Positions 43,534 through 51,610 of a DNA stretch of 64,000 nt are shown here, piece by piece. The position numbers and the translations under genes were made by a program. The notes beneath the pieces were generated by a model that saw only the letters and a program-made list of their open reading frames with translations, was not told the DNA's origin and ran no database searches. The stretch lies in assembly GCF_018760785.1 (NCBI RefSeq), contig NZ_JAHHZO010000003.1, positions 434,001-498,000 of the forward strand. The letters are read 5' to 3'. Each line of letters begins with the position of its first letter. The first letter of the stretch is position 1. Source of the stretch: Rhizobium sp. CSW-27. GTDB taxonomy: Bacteria; Pseudomonadota; Alphaproteobacteria; Rhizobiales; Rhizobiaceae.

Positions 43534-45015
43534 ATGCAGGAAGGGATCAATCGCCTTCGCCAACAGAGCATTGCCAACGCTTCGCTATTCATCGACGGGG
43601 CGTGGCGCGAGGCCGAAAGCGGTGGGCGGATGGATGTCATCTCACCCATCGATGGCAGGATCATCACCACCATCGCCGATGCGGACCGCAGCGATGTCGA
43701 TCTGGCCGTGGCGGCGGCGCGAAACGCTTTCAAAAAGGGGAGCTGGTCGAAGGCCGCACCTGCTGAACGCAGGAAGGTGCTGCTGAAGCTGGCGGACCTC
43801 GTCGAAAGCCATGCTCTTGAGCTGGCCGTATTGGGCGTGCGCGACAATGGCACGGAAATTTCCATGGCGCTCAAGGCCGAACCCGCCTCCTGTGCCCAGA
43901 CATTCCGTTATTATGCAGAGGCGATCGACAAGCTCTATGGAGAAATCGCCCCGACGGCTCCCGGGATTCTCGGGCTGGTGCATCGCGAACCGGTTGGCGT
44001 GGTGGCCGCCATCGTGCCGTGGAATTTCCCGATGATGATCGCCGCCTGGAAGATTGCACCTGCCCTTGCGGCGGGCAATTCGGTGGTGCTGAAACCAGCC
44101 GAAGGGGCTTCGTTGACCCTGCTGAAACTGGCCGAACTGGCCAGCCGGGCGGGTCTGCCGGACGGCGTGCTCAATGTTGTAACCGGTCGCGGCGCTATTG
44201 CAGGCGAAGCGCTCGGCCTGAGCATGGATGTGGATGTGCTGGCCTTTACCGGCTCAGGCCCGGTCGGGCGCAGGCTGCTGGAATATTCCGCACGCTCGAA
44301 CCTGAAGCGTGTTTATCTGGAGCTTGGCGGAAAATCGCCCAATATCGTCTTTGCCGATGCGCCCGATCTTGCCAAGGCGGCGCAGGTTTCGATGAATGGC
44401 ATATTCCGCAATTCCGGGCAGGTATGCGTCGCCGGGTCGCGTCTTCTGGTAGAAAAGTCCATCCACGCGGATTTCTGTGCGCAGTTGGTTGCGCTTGCCA
44501 CGGACATGCGAGTGGGCGATCCGCTCGACCTTCGCACCCAGGCTGGTGCCGTGAGCAGTGAAGCGCAGCTGGCCAAGAACCTTTCCCATGTGGAAAGCGC
44601 TCTTGCCGAAGGCGCGAGATTGCGGGGTGGCGGCAAGCGGATCCTGCAAGAAACTGGCGGCTTCTACATGCAGCCAACCGTGCTGGAGGCGACGCCTGGC
44701 ATGGGCATTGCCCGTGAGGAGGTCTTCGGCCCGGTGCTGACCGTCATTCCCTTCGAGTCGGAAGGTGAAGCATTGCAGATCGCCAACGGCACCGATTACG
44801 GGCTAGCCTCTGCCGTATGGACCGGTAATCTTTCACGCGCCCATCGCATGATCCGCGGTTTGAAAGCGGGTGTTGTGCATGTAAACACCTATGGCGGCAC
44901 CGACATCACCGTTCCGCTCGGCGGTGTGAAGCAGTCTGGTAACGGCCACGACAAATCTCTGCACGCCTTCGAAAAGTATCTCGACCTCAAGACGGCCTGG
45001 ATCGACCTGACGTGA
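43534..45015 (+). CDS. Aldehyde dehydrogenase (PuuC-like)
   Basis: A 493-residue aldehyde dehydrogenase. Features are VPWNFPMMIAAWKIAPALAAGNSVVLKPAE near residue 165, FTGSGPVGRRLLEYSARS, the catalytic Glu in VYLELGGKSPNIVFADAPD near residue 265 and the catalytic Cys in NSGQVCVAGSRLLVE near residue 300. It resembles PuuC/gamma-glutamyl-gamma-aminobutyraldehyde dehydrogenases. It is 54 nt downstream of the permease. In the proposed pathway it would oxidise the semialdehyde released by the PLP enzymes, but the substrate is not proven. Confidence 0.88.
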   Translation: MQEGINRLRQQSIANASLFIDGAWREAESGGRMDVISPIDGRIITTIADADRSDVDLAVAAARNAFKKGSWSKAAPAERRKVLLKLADLVESHALELAVLGVRDNGTEISMALKAEPASCAQTFRYYAEAIDKLYGEIAPTAPGILGLVHREPVGVVAAIVPWNFPMMIAAWKIAPALAAGNSVVLKPAEGASLTLLKLAELASRAGLPDGVLNVVTGRGAIAGEALGLSMDVDVLAFTGSGPVGRRLLEYSARSNLKRVYLELGGKSPNIVFADAPDLAKAAQVSMNGIFRNSGQVCVAGSRLLVEKSIHADFCAQLVALATDMRVGDPLDLRTQAGAVSSEAQLAKNLSHVESALAEGARLRGGGKRILQETGGFYMQPTVLEATPGMGIAREEVFGPVLTVIPFESEGEALQIANGTDYGLASAVWTGNLSRAHRMIRGLKAGVVHVNTYGGTDITVPLGGVKQSGNGHDKSLHAFEKYLDLKTAWIDLT

Positions 45016-45089
45016 GGTCGGCCAGCTTATCCCTCCTCGCCTGAAGATAGGCAACGAAAGCGATCGGTACCCGCGCTGCTGCATGGGTG

Positions 45090-46016
45090 TCACGGGCTGG
45101 AAACCGGCCTGCTGGCACGGCGCCGCTCCCGTTCCGCCGCCACCAGCAGGTCGAGGAAGACACGCACTTTCGCCGGCCGGAACCGCGCCACAGGAAAAAC
45201 CGCATGGATGCCACCCTCCGGCAGCGACCATTGCGGCAGGAGATGAACGAGCCGTCCAGCGTCAAGATCCGGCTCCACGAGAAAATCCGGGAAAACCCCG
45301 ACCCCGATACCCGCCAGTGCGCAGGCATAGGCCGCCGGCGTCTTGTCCGTCTTGACCATGGAGCCGGGCTCGATCGTTACAGACGAACCATCACGGGAGA
45401 AAGTCCAGCGCAGCGCATTCCTGAGCGCCCCATTGGCGATCCAGGGAAGGTTTTCCAGATCGGCGGGTTCGTTGACGCTGCCGATGCGTTGCGCGAGCGC
45501 TGGCGTTGCCACCAGCAACTGCCGGAAACCGCCCAGCCGGCGCGCCGGATGGCTGGAATCCGCCAGCCATCCCACCCGGATCGACAGATCGAGTTGTTCC
45601 GCAGCAATGTCGCTGATCTCATCATCGAAGGCGACATCCACCCGCATGTTCGGATAACGGGCCAGATAGGCGGCAATGGTTGGTGCCAGCACGGCAGAGC
45701 CGTAATCCAGCGGTGCCGTCAGCGTCAGCACGCCGCTCGGCTCGATCCTGTGCTGCGAGACCTCGGCATAGGCCGATTCCGCGTCACGCAGGATTTCCGT
45801 GCAGCGTTCGTAGAAGAGCCGCCCCTCCTCGGTTGCCCGCAGGCGACGGGTGGTGCGGGTGAGGAGCGTGACCCCGAGTTCCTTCTCGAGCATCGCCACC
45901 TGATGGCTGACCACCGCCTTCGCCACACCCAGCCGATCGCCTGCGGCCGTGAAGGAGCCGGCCTCCAGGACGGTGGTGAAATAGATCAGCCGGTTCAGAT
46001 TGAGGAGGTCGCTCAT
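45090..46016 (-). CDS. LysR-family transcriptional regulator
   Basis: A 308-residue LysR-type regulator. The helix-turn-helix (FTTVLEAGSFTAAGDRLGVAKAVVSHQVAMLEKELG) lies at residues 12-48, followed by the linker and a periplasmic-binding-like effector domain beginning LTLTAPLDYGSAVLAP near residue 97. This branch (with LSIRVGWLADSSHPARRLG) includes many proteins acting on a divergent neighbour. It is divergent from the exported metallo-beta-lactamase-fold gene with a 107-bp gap, which it probably regulates. The far end is convergent with the ALDH gene. Confidence 0.9.
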   Translation of the reverse strand: MSDLLNLNRLIYFTTVLEAGSFTAAGDRLGVAKAVVSHQVAMLEKELGVTLLTRTTRRLRATEEGRLFYERCTEILRDAESAYAEVSQHRIEPSGVLTLTAPLDYGSAVLAPTIAAYLARYPNMRVDVAFDDEISDIAAEQLDLSIRVGWLADSSHPARRLGGFRQLLVATPALAQRIGSVNEPADLENLPWIANGALRNALRWTFSRDGSSVTIEPGSMVKTDKTPAAYACALAGIGVGVFPDFLVEPDLDAGRLVHLLPQWSLPEGGIHAVFPVARFRPAKVRVFLDLLVAAERERRRASRPVSSP

Positions 46017-46123
46017 GCTATTGTTCGATCCATTCAGACAGTCTGTACGAATGGCCGATATTTATCACTCAAGCAAGATCTGGGATGAAGCGAACATCAA
46101 CATCAAACGCTCGAGGAAGCCCG

Positions 46124-47017
46124 ATGATCAACCGTCGCGATGTCATCAAACTCTCTGCCGCCGCCGGCCTTGTGGCCCTTCCGCTCACCGCAGCCAGAGC
46201 TTCCAGTGCCGCGCTCGACTGGACCTATTTCCAGGCCGACGAAAGCGGCTTTCGCCGGACCCCTGTGCTTCTCGCCGGCCAGAAGCAGGCAATCCTCATC
46301 GATGGCGGCTTCACCCTGTCCGATGGAAAGGCAGTTGCTGAAGCCATCAAAAAGACCGGCAAGCGGCTGACGACCATCTATGTGACCTGCAACGATCCGG
46401 ACTACTATTTCGGCCTTCGCCCGGTGGTCGAAGCCTTTCCCGATGCAAAGGTGATTGCGAAGCCGGCCACCGTCGCCGCGATCAAGGCAAATGTCACCGA
46501 AAAGCTCTCGGTCTGGGGCCCGCAACTGAAGGAAAACGGCCCACAGACGCTGGCCGACGTCGTCATCCCCGAAATCTCCGAGGCGACATCGCTTGATCTC
46601 GAAGGCACGCGCATCGAGATCGTCGAGATTAGCGACATGCACGACCGGCGCTACCTTTACGTTCCCGCCCTGCAGGCGGTGTTCGGCGGCGTGCTTGTGG
46701 ATTCCGGGATCCATGTCTGGGTCGCCGATACCGCGACGCCCGACAGCCGCGCCGCCTGGGTCAAGGCACTGGACGGCATCATCGCCAGGGCGCCGAAGAT
46801 CGTGGTGCCGGGCCATCAGGTGGCCGGTGCCCCTCAGGGCCTCCAGGCCGTGACCTTTACGCGCGACTATCTCCTCGCCTTCGAGGAAGAGATGAAGAAG
46901 AGCAAGGACAGCGCAGAACTGATTGCCGCGATGACCAGACGGTATCCGGACCTCGCCGATGTCTCCTCGCTCGAGCTTGGCGCCAAGGTCGCCAAGGGGG
47001 AGATGAAATGGGGCTAA
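46124..47017 (+). CDS. Exported metallo-beta-lactamase-fold protein with degenerate metal motif
   Basis: A 297-residue MBL-fold protein. The N-terminus MINRRDVIKLSAAAGLVALP has the twin-arginine pattern, so Tat export is likely; the start at 46124 follows AGGAAG. The fold is seen in AILIDGGFT (residues 57-64), then the expected HxHxDH metal motif, which here reads TCNDPDYYFG (residues 88-97): only the Asp remains. SDMHDRRYLYVPALQAVFGG and the C-terminal VPGHQ fit the family. Two-metal hydrolase activity is doubtful. It may bind one metal or act non-hydrolytically. The divergent LysR regulator is its only obvious partner. Confidence 0.8.
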   Translation: MINRRDVIKLSAAAGLVALPLTAARASSAALDWTYFQADESGFRRTPVLLAGQKQAILIDGGFTLSDGKAVAEAIKKTGKRLTTIYVTCNDPDYYFGLRPVVEAFPDAKVIAKPATVAAIKANVTEKLSVWGPQLKENGPQTLADVVIPEISEATSLDLEGTRIEIVEISDMHDRRYLYVPALQAVFGGVLVDSGIHVWVADTATPDSRAAWVKALDGIIARAPKIVVPGHQVAGAPQGLQAVTFTRDYLLAFEEEMKKSKDSAELIAAMTRRYPDLADVSSLELGAKVAKGEMKWG

Positions 47018-47543
47018 GCCCCGAGTTCATCGGGTCGGCATGATGCCGGCCCGAACTTGGCACGCGGCATCGGAGGCTGAAAGGCCGCCGGGCGGCCCCC
47101 ACGGCCTGCGTTTTGTCGATCGAGGCGTTAGGGATGGAGGCTCACATGGCGGCCCCAAGCCCAGTGGACCGCGTGAACCTTGAGTTCAAAGCCCCCGCGC
47201 AGAACAGGCTGCAGGCTTCGGACTTCACCTGTATCCCGGCCAGGCAGCGTTTCGTCTGGATGGCCTTCGTAATTGACGCGTCCCGAAACCTATCGGAAAG
47301 ATAACGCCAGCCGAAGCCGGAGAGCGGCACCATGCCATGCCGGACGCACCAGCCATGACCGCATAATTGATACCGAAAGGATCAATGCGGACGTCAAGCC
47401 CGCCGCGCTGATCATCGCCCAAGGCCCACTGCACACTCGTCCCGATCAGCCTGACATCCGCAGTACAGTGTACAGGGAAAACCAAACGCTCTCCGTCTCC
47501 CTTAACCTTTCGGGCGATGTGCCGCCCGACTTGGACTGCTGCG
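47018..47543. other. 526-bp stretch without a recognised gene
   Basis: Only short open frames (up to about 86 residues) without recognisable motifs or ribosome sites are present. A strong hairpin lies at the left end (47031-47053). Base composition looks slightly less GC-rich than the neighbours near 47450-47510. It could be the remains of an inserted element or a lost gene; nothing here allows a firmer call. Confidence 0.4.
47031..47053 (+). terminator. Hairpin after the MBL-fold gene
   Basis: CGGGTCGGCAT (47031-47041) pairs with ATGCCGGCCCG (47043-47053), 11 bp with one G-U pair, 14 nt after the stop codon. GTTC and GAAC outside extend the stem with a 2-nt bulge. No U-tract follows; it is a probable 3' end structure. 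Confidence 0.5.
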
Positions 47544-49202
47544 TCAGCGTTGATTGGCGAGCCACGCAGCCCGTGCCCTGCGCTGCTCCTCCAGTTCCGC
47601 TTCGTCCCAATAGCCGATCAGCACACCCTGTTCGATCAGCGGATCGAAGTACCGCATTTTCTCATCCGTCGAGGTGACCCAGTCATCCGGCACGGTGATA
47701 CGGTTGGCGGGCGTCTGGAGCCAGTGGTTGAGTGCCATGTCGAGCCGCGTGATCACGGGGGTCATCTCAGGATCGCGGCCGCGGTCGACAAGTTCGTCGG
47801 GATCACCGGCGAGGTCGAACAGCATGGGTGCGATGCCCGGCCCGGTGACCAGCTTGTGATGAGCATCGGTGATCATGTAGAGTCGGCATTCCGAAACCGG
47901 CAGGTCAAGCGCCAGTCGCACCCGATCGCCGGCATAATCATATTCGCTGACCGCATAGCGGCGCCCATTCGATGCCCTTGCGTCCCGCAGCAGCGGCAGT
48001 GCAGAGCGTCCTTCGAGAATATGCGGCTTGCTGCCACCACCCAGGAATTCGAGAAAGGTAGGCGCCATGTCGATCATCTCGACCAGATCATCACGCACAG
48101 ATCCGCGCGTCGCATCTGCCTCGGGCGAAGGGTCGTAAATGATCAGCGGCACCTTCACCGATGCATCATGGAACATGTATTTCTCGCCGAGCCAATGGTC
48201 ACCGAGATAGTCGCCATGGTCGGATGTAAAGACGATGAGCGTGTTGTCGAACAGGCCACGCGCCTCAAGGAAATCAAACAGAACGCCCATCTGGTCGTCG
48301 ATCTGCTTGATCAGGCCCATATAGGCGGGGATCACCTTCTCCCGCACCTCGTCGCGCGAGAAATTGAGCGAATAACGCTCCTGTTGAAAGGCAGCGAGAA
48401 CCGGATGCGGATCGACCCGCTCCGCCACGTGGCGCACTGCCGGCTTGACGTCCCGTGCGCTATACATTGTGTGATAGGGTGCCGGCACGATATAGGGCCA
48501 GTGCGGCTTGATATAGGAGAGATGCGCGCACCAGCTTTCGCCCCTGGCCTCGGCCTCATCGATGAAGCGAATGGCGCGCCGCGTCATATACGGCGTCTCG
48601 GAATGCTCTTCGGGAATGCGCGCCGCCTTGTCGGCGTGGGTCAGAAGCCACCCGTTGAAATCCTCACCATCATCGCCTTCGCCCGAATTGGCGTAGTGTT
48701 CCCACGGATTGGCGTCTTCAAAGCCGAGATCGCGCAGATAACGGTCATAGGCGGGGTCGGGGTCGTAGTCGGTCGAGGGATGCAGCCCGTCGTCGCGCTC
48801 AAAGGGCTCGAACCCACATTGCGAAACATGCACGCCGATGATCGATGCCGGGTCGATGCCAAGGCGCTGCATGCCTTCCTGGTCCGCCACCATGTGGGTT
48901 TTGCCGATCAGGGCGGTCCGCACCTTGAGTGCGCGCAGATGGTCGCCGATGGTAGGCTCGCCGACGCGCAGCGGGATGCCGTTCTGGGTCGAACCGTGCG
49001 AGCGCATGTAGCGGCCGGTATAGGCGCTCATGCGGGAAGGGCCGCAGACGGTGGACTGCACATAGCAATGGGAGAAGCGCACGCCACGCGCCGCGAGACT
49101 GTCGATATTCGGCGTTTTCAGCGTCGGATGCCCGGCGCATGACAGGTAGTCGTGGCGCAGTTGATCGCACATGATGAAGAGGACATTCTTCCGCTTGCTC
49201 AT
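47544..49202 (-). CDS. Sulfatase-family hydrolase, phosphonate-monoester-hydrolase/arylsulfatase-like
   Basis: A 552-residue alkaline-phosphatase-superfamily enzyme. D13 in FIMCDQLRHDYL is a metal ligand, C53 in TVCGPSRMSAYTGRY (motif C-x-P-S-R) is the residue turned into formylglycine, and D328-H329 in FTSDHGDYLGDHW complete the site; K346-H345-like residues follow in KYMFHD. The R. leguminosarum phosphonate monoester hydrolase and related arylsulfatases have this motif and similar length. It lacks a signal peptide and is thus probably cytoplasmic. It starts 4 nt after the permease gene ends, the last gene of a sulfonate/taurine-type importer operon, so it likely hydrolyses the imported sulfate or phosphonate ester. 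Confidence 0.85.
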   Translation of the reverse strand: MSKRKNVLFIMCDQLRHDYLSCAGHPTLKTPNIDSLAARGVRFSHCYVQSTVCGPSRMSAYTGRYMRSHGSTQNGIPLRVGEPTIGDHLRALKVRTALIGKTHMVADQEGMQRLGIDPASIIGVHVSQCGFEPFERDDGLHPSTDYDPDPAYDRYLRDLGFEDANPWEHYANSGEGDDGEDFNGWLLTHADKAARIPEEHSETPYMTRRAIRFIDEAEARGESWCAHLSYIKPHWPYIVPAPYHTMYSARDVKPAVRHVAERVDPHPVLAAFQQERYSLNFSRDEVREKVIPAYMGLIKQIDDQMGVLFDFLEARGLFDNTLIVFTSDHGDYLGDHWLGEKYMFHDASVKVPLIIYDPSPEADATRGSVRDDLVEMIDMAPTFLEFLGGGSKPHILEGRSALPLLRDARASNGRRYAVSEYDYAGDRVRLALDLPVSECRLYMITDAHHKLVTGPGIAPMLFDLAGDPDELVDRGRDPEMTPVITRLDMALNHWLQTPANRITVPDDWVTSTDEKMRYFDPLIEQGVLIGYWDEAELEEQRRARAAWLANQR

Positions 49203-49205
49203 GGT

Positions 49206-49973
49206 TCAACTCTTGTTGTTTGGATTGCGGTAGTGCCAGAAAAGCCAGCGCTTCTCGCACTGCAAGACCAGGCTGTTGATGACGAGGCCGGCGAGCGAGA
49301 TGAAGGCGATACCGGCAAGACCGCCGGCGATCTGGAAATTCTCCTGCTGGCGCTGGATGAAGACGCCGATGCCATTGGTGGCGAGCAGCATTTCCGACGT
49401 GACGCTGACAAGCAGCGATGCCGACACGGCAAGCCGTATACCGGTTGCGATCATCGGCATGGCCGCCGGCAGGTCGATGTGCAGCATGGCCTCGAAACGG
49501 GTGAGATGCATCGCTCGGGCGACCAGATTGGTGGTCGGATGCACGGTCTTCGACGCCTCATAGGTGTTCATCAGCAGGGGCATGGCAGCGGCATAGGCAA
49601 TGACGACAATCTTTGCGCTATCGCCGGTGCCGGCAAAAAGCATGACGATCGGAACCACGGCCGGCGGCGGCAGCGTCGCCAGCATGTCGATTGCCGGTTC
49701 GAGAACCTGCCCGAGCAGTTTCAGCCGGCCAAGCAAGATGCCAAGGGGAATCATGATCGCAGCGGCAATGAAAAAGCCGATGCTGGCACGCATGAGTGTG
49801 TAGCCGAGCTGGCTCGTGATGGCAGGATAGAGCCGACCAATGGCTTTGGCGGTTTCATGAGGGCCGGGAAACAGCGGCGTGCCCGCGCGCAGTGCCAGCA
49901 GCTGCCAGACGATGAGAAGCGCTGCCGGCAGGACCAAGGCGTTCCAGGGAAAGCTGTTGTGCAATCGCGTCAT
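49206..49973 (-). CDS. Taurine/sulfonate-type ABC importer permease 2
   Basis: A 255-residue permease of the SsuC/TauC/NitB group. The start at 49973 overlaps the first permease gene by 4 bp (ATGA); the longer open frame to 50225 is antisense noise. Membrane segments begin NALVLPAALLIVWQLLAL, and the EAA-like loop YEASKTVHPTTNLVARAMHLTRFEAMLHIDLPAAMPMI lies near residue 160. It likely forms a heterodimer with the product of the preceding gene. Confidence 0.9.
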   Translation of the reverse strand: MTRLHNSFPWNALVLPAALLIVWQLLALRAGTPLFPGPHETAKAIGRLYPAITSQLGYTLMRASIGFFIAAAIMIPLGILLGRLKLLGQVLEPAIDMLATLPPPAVVPIVMLFAGTGDSAKIVVIAYAAAMPLLMNTYEASKTVHPTTNLVARAMHLTRFEAMLHIDLPAAMPMIATGIRLAVSASLLVSVTSEMLLATNGIGVFIQRQQENFQIAGGLAGIAFISLAGLVINSLVLQCEKRWLFWHYRNPNNKS

Positions 49974-50749
49974 GCCGTGCGCTCCGTCATTTGCATGTGC
50001 CAGCCGGCTATCTTCCGGCGTGCGAGATTGACGACCATGTTGATGACCACACAATTCAGCGCGCAGACGAACATCAGGGCGTAGACTTCCGGGATGCGCA
50101 TGGCGAAGGCCTTGCGGATCAGCATGAAGCCGAGCCCGTCGCGGCCCGCGAGCATTTCGGCAACCACGACCGCGATCAGACTGATCGTCGCCGCATAACG
50201 GATGCCCGAAAAGATTTCCGGCCATGCTGCCGGCAGCTTGATCGTCAGAAGGATCTCGCGATCCGAGAGACCCAGCATCCGACCGGTCTTCACCTGCACA
50301 TCACTGACCGCCGACAGCGCTGCCGCGCCATTGAGATAGGGCGGCCAGATGGTGACGAGGATGATGATGAAGGCGTAGAGCTTGAAGCCGAGCCCGAGCA
50401 TGAAGATCGCCATCGGCACCAGTGCGGCCGGGGGAATGGGCTGGATCAGCGCCGCGATCGGTCGAAACCCTGCCTTGAAAGTTGGAGAGATCTCGGCAAG
50501 CAATGCCAACGCCACGCCAATGATCGAGGCGCCGGCAATGCCGATGATCGCGCGTGTCAGCGTCAGCGCATCGCCCGCAATCAGTTCGCCCGACATCAGC
50601 ATCGACCAGAAGCCGGCGGCGACCTCTGGGATGGTGGGGAAATATTTGCGCGGCACGAATTCCAGCCATGCCACCAGCTGCCATATGGCCACCACGAGCA
50701 GGAAGGAAATGAGCGCCCGCAAGCGGAGAATCCAGCGTTCCAACGTCAT
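49970..50749 (-). CDS. Taurine/sulfonate-type ABC importer permease 1
   Basis: A 259-residue permease of the SsuC/TauC type. The first helix is ALISFLLVVAIWQLVAWLEF and the EAA loop is SAVSDVQVKTGRMLGLSDREILLTIKLPAAWPEIFSGIRYAA (residues 150-190). It starts 2 nt after the ATPase gene ends and overlaps the second permease by 4 bp. Two different permeases in one importer of this class are less usual than a single homodimeric permease. Confidence 0.9.
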   Translation of the reverse strand: MTLERWILRLRALISFLLVVAIWQLVAWLEFVPRKYFPTIPEVAAGFWSMLMSGELIAGDALTLTRAIIGIAGASIIGVALALLAEISPTFKAGFRPIAALIQPIPPAALVPMAIFMLGLGFKLYAFIIILVTIWPPYLNGAAALSAVSDVQVKTGRMLGLSDREILLTIKLPAAWPEIFSGIRYAATISLIAVVVAEMLAGRDGLGFMLIRKAFAMRIPEVYALMFVCALNCVVINMVVNLARRKIAGWHMQMTERTA

Positions 50750-50751
50750 GC

Positions 50752-51552
50752 TCAGGCTTTCTCGACCAGAGGAGTCTGGGCGCGGAAGCGGCGGATCGCC
50801 GCCATCACGTCATGGCGTATGGTGAGGAAGCGAGGATCTTCCCTTGTCGTCAGCTGGTCGCGCTTCTTGCCGAGGCCGACAAGAATTTCGTGATCGACGC
50901 TGGTCGGCCGACGGGTCAGCACCACCACACGGTCGGCCATGTAGACTGCTTCCTCAACATCATGCGTAACCAGGACACATGTCTGCTTATACCGTTCGGC
51001 AAGCTTGAGCAGCAGGTCCTGCATGTCGGCACGTGTCTGGGCGTCGACGGCGGCGAGCGGCTCGTCGAGCAGCAGCAACTCGCTTTGCGAGGCCAGTCCG
51101 CGCGCGATTGCCACGCGCTGCTGCATGCCGCCCGACAATTGCCAGGGATAGCGATCGGCAAAGCCTTCCAGCCCGACGGCAGAAAGCAGTTCGCGCGCCT
51201 GCTCGCGCTTGTCGGCTTTGGTCACGCCCTTGTTGCGCACCATACCGAAAACGACATTTTCGAGGTTGCTCTTCCAGGCGAAGAGCGAACGGGAGTAATC
51301 CTGAAACACCACGGCGATGCCGGGTGTCGGCGCGTCAAGCGCCCTGCCCTTGAAGCTTACTCTCCCGCTGTCCGGCCTCAGCAGGCCGGCGATTGCCATC
51401 AGCAGAGTGGTCTTGCCGCAGCCCGACGGGCCGACGATCGACACGAATTCGCCCTGCTCGACCTTGAAACTGATCCCATCAAGGATGCTGAGCCGGGACG
51501 AGCCGGTGCCATAGGATTTTGCCAACGAGTCGGCTTCGAGAATGATTGGCAT
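50752..51552 (-). CDS. Taurine/sulfonate-type ABC importer ATPase
   Basis: A 266-residue ATPase of the SsuB/TauB group. Walker A is GPSGCGKTTLL near residue 43, signature LSGGMQQRVAIARGLA near residue 140 and Walker B ELLLLDEPLAAVDAQTR. The start at 51552 follows an AGGGGAC site; the frame is open further upstream to 51594 without support. It lies between the binding-protein and permease genes of the same operon. Confidence 0.92.
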   Translation of the reverse strand: MPIILEADSLAKSYGTGSSRLSILDGISFKVEQGEFVSIVGPSGCGKTTLLMAIAGLLRPDSGRVSFKGRALDAPTPGIAVVFQDYSRSLFAWKSNLENVVFGMVRNKGVTKADKREQARELLSAVGLEGFADRYPWQLSGGMQQRVAIARGLASQSELLLLDEPLAAVDAQTRADMQDLLLKLAERYKQTCVLVTHDVEEAVYMADRVVVLTRRPTSVDHEILVGLGKKRDQLTTREDPRFLTIRHDVMAAIRRFRAQTPLVEKA

Positions 51553-51610
51553 TGCGGTGTCCCCTGGAAAGAAAGCGGCCGGCGCCGGGAGCACCGGCCA
51601 AGAAATTCGA

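Noticed and set aside
42022..43563. Open frame of 513 residues on the minus strand
   Set aside because: Antisense to the APC permease gene. Its composition (rich in Arg, Gly, His and Asp, no membrane segments) marks it as a shadow.
47142..47333. A 63-residue open frame in the gap before the sulfatase-family gene
   Set aside because: No ribosome site and no recognisable motif. Treated as noncoding rather than named.
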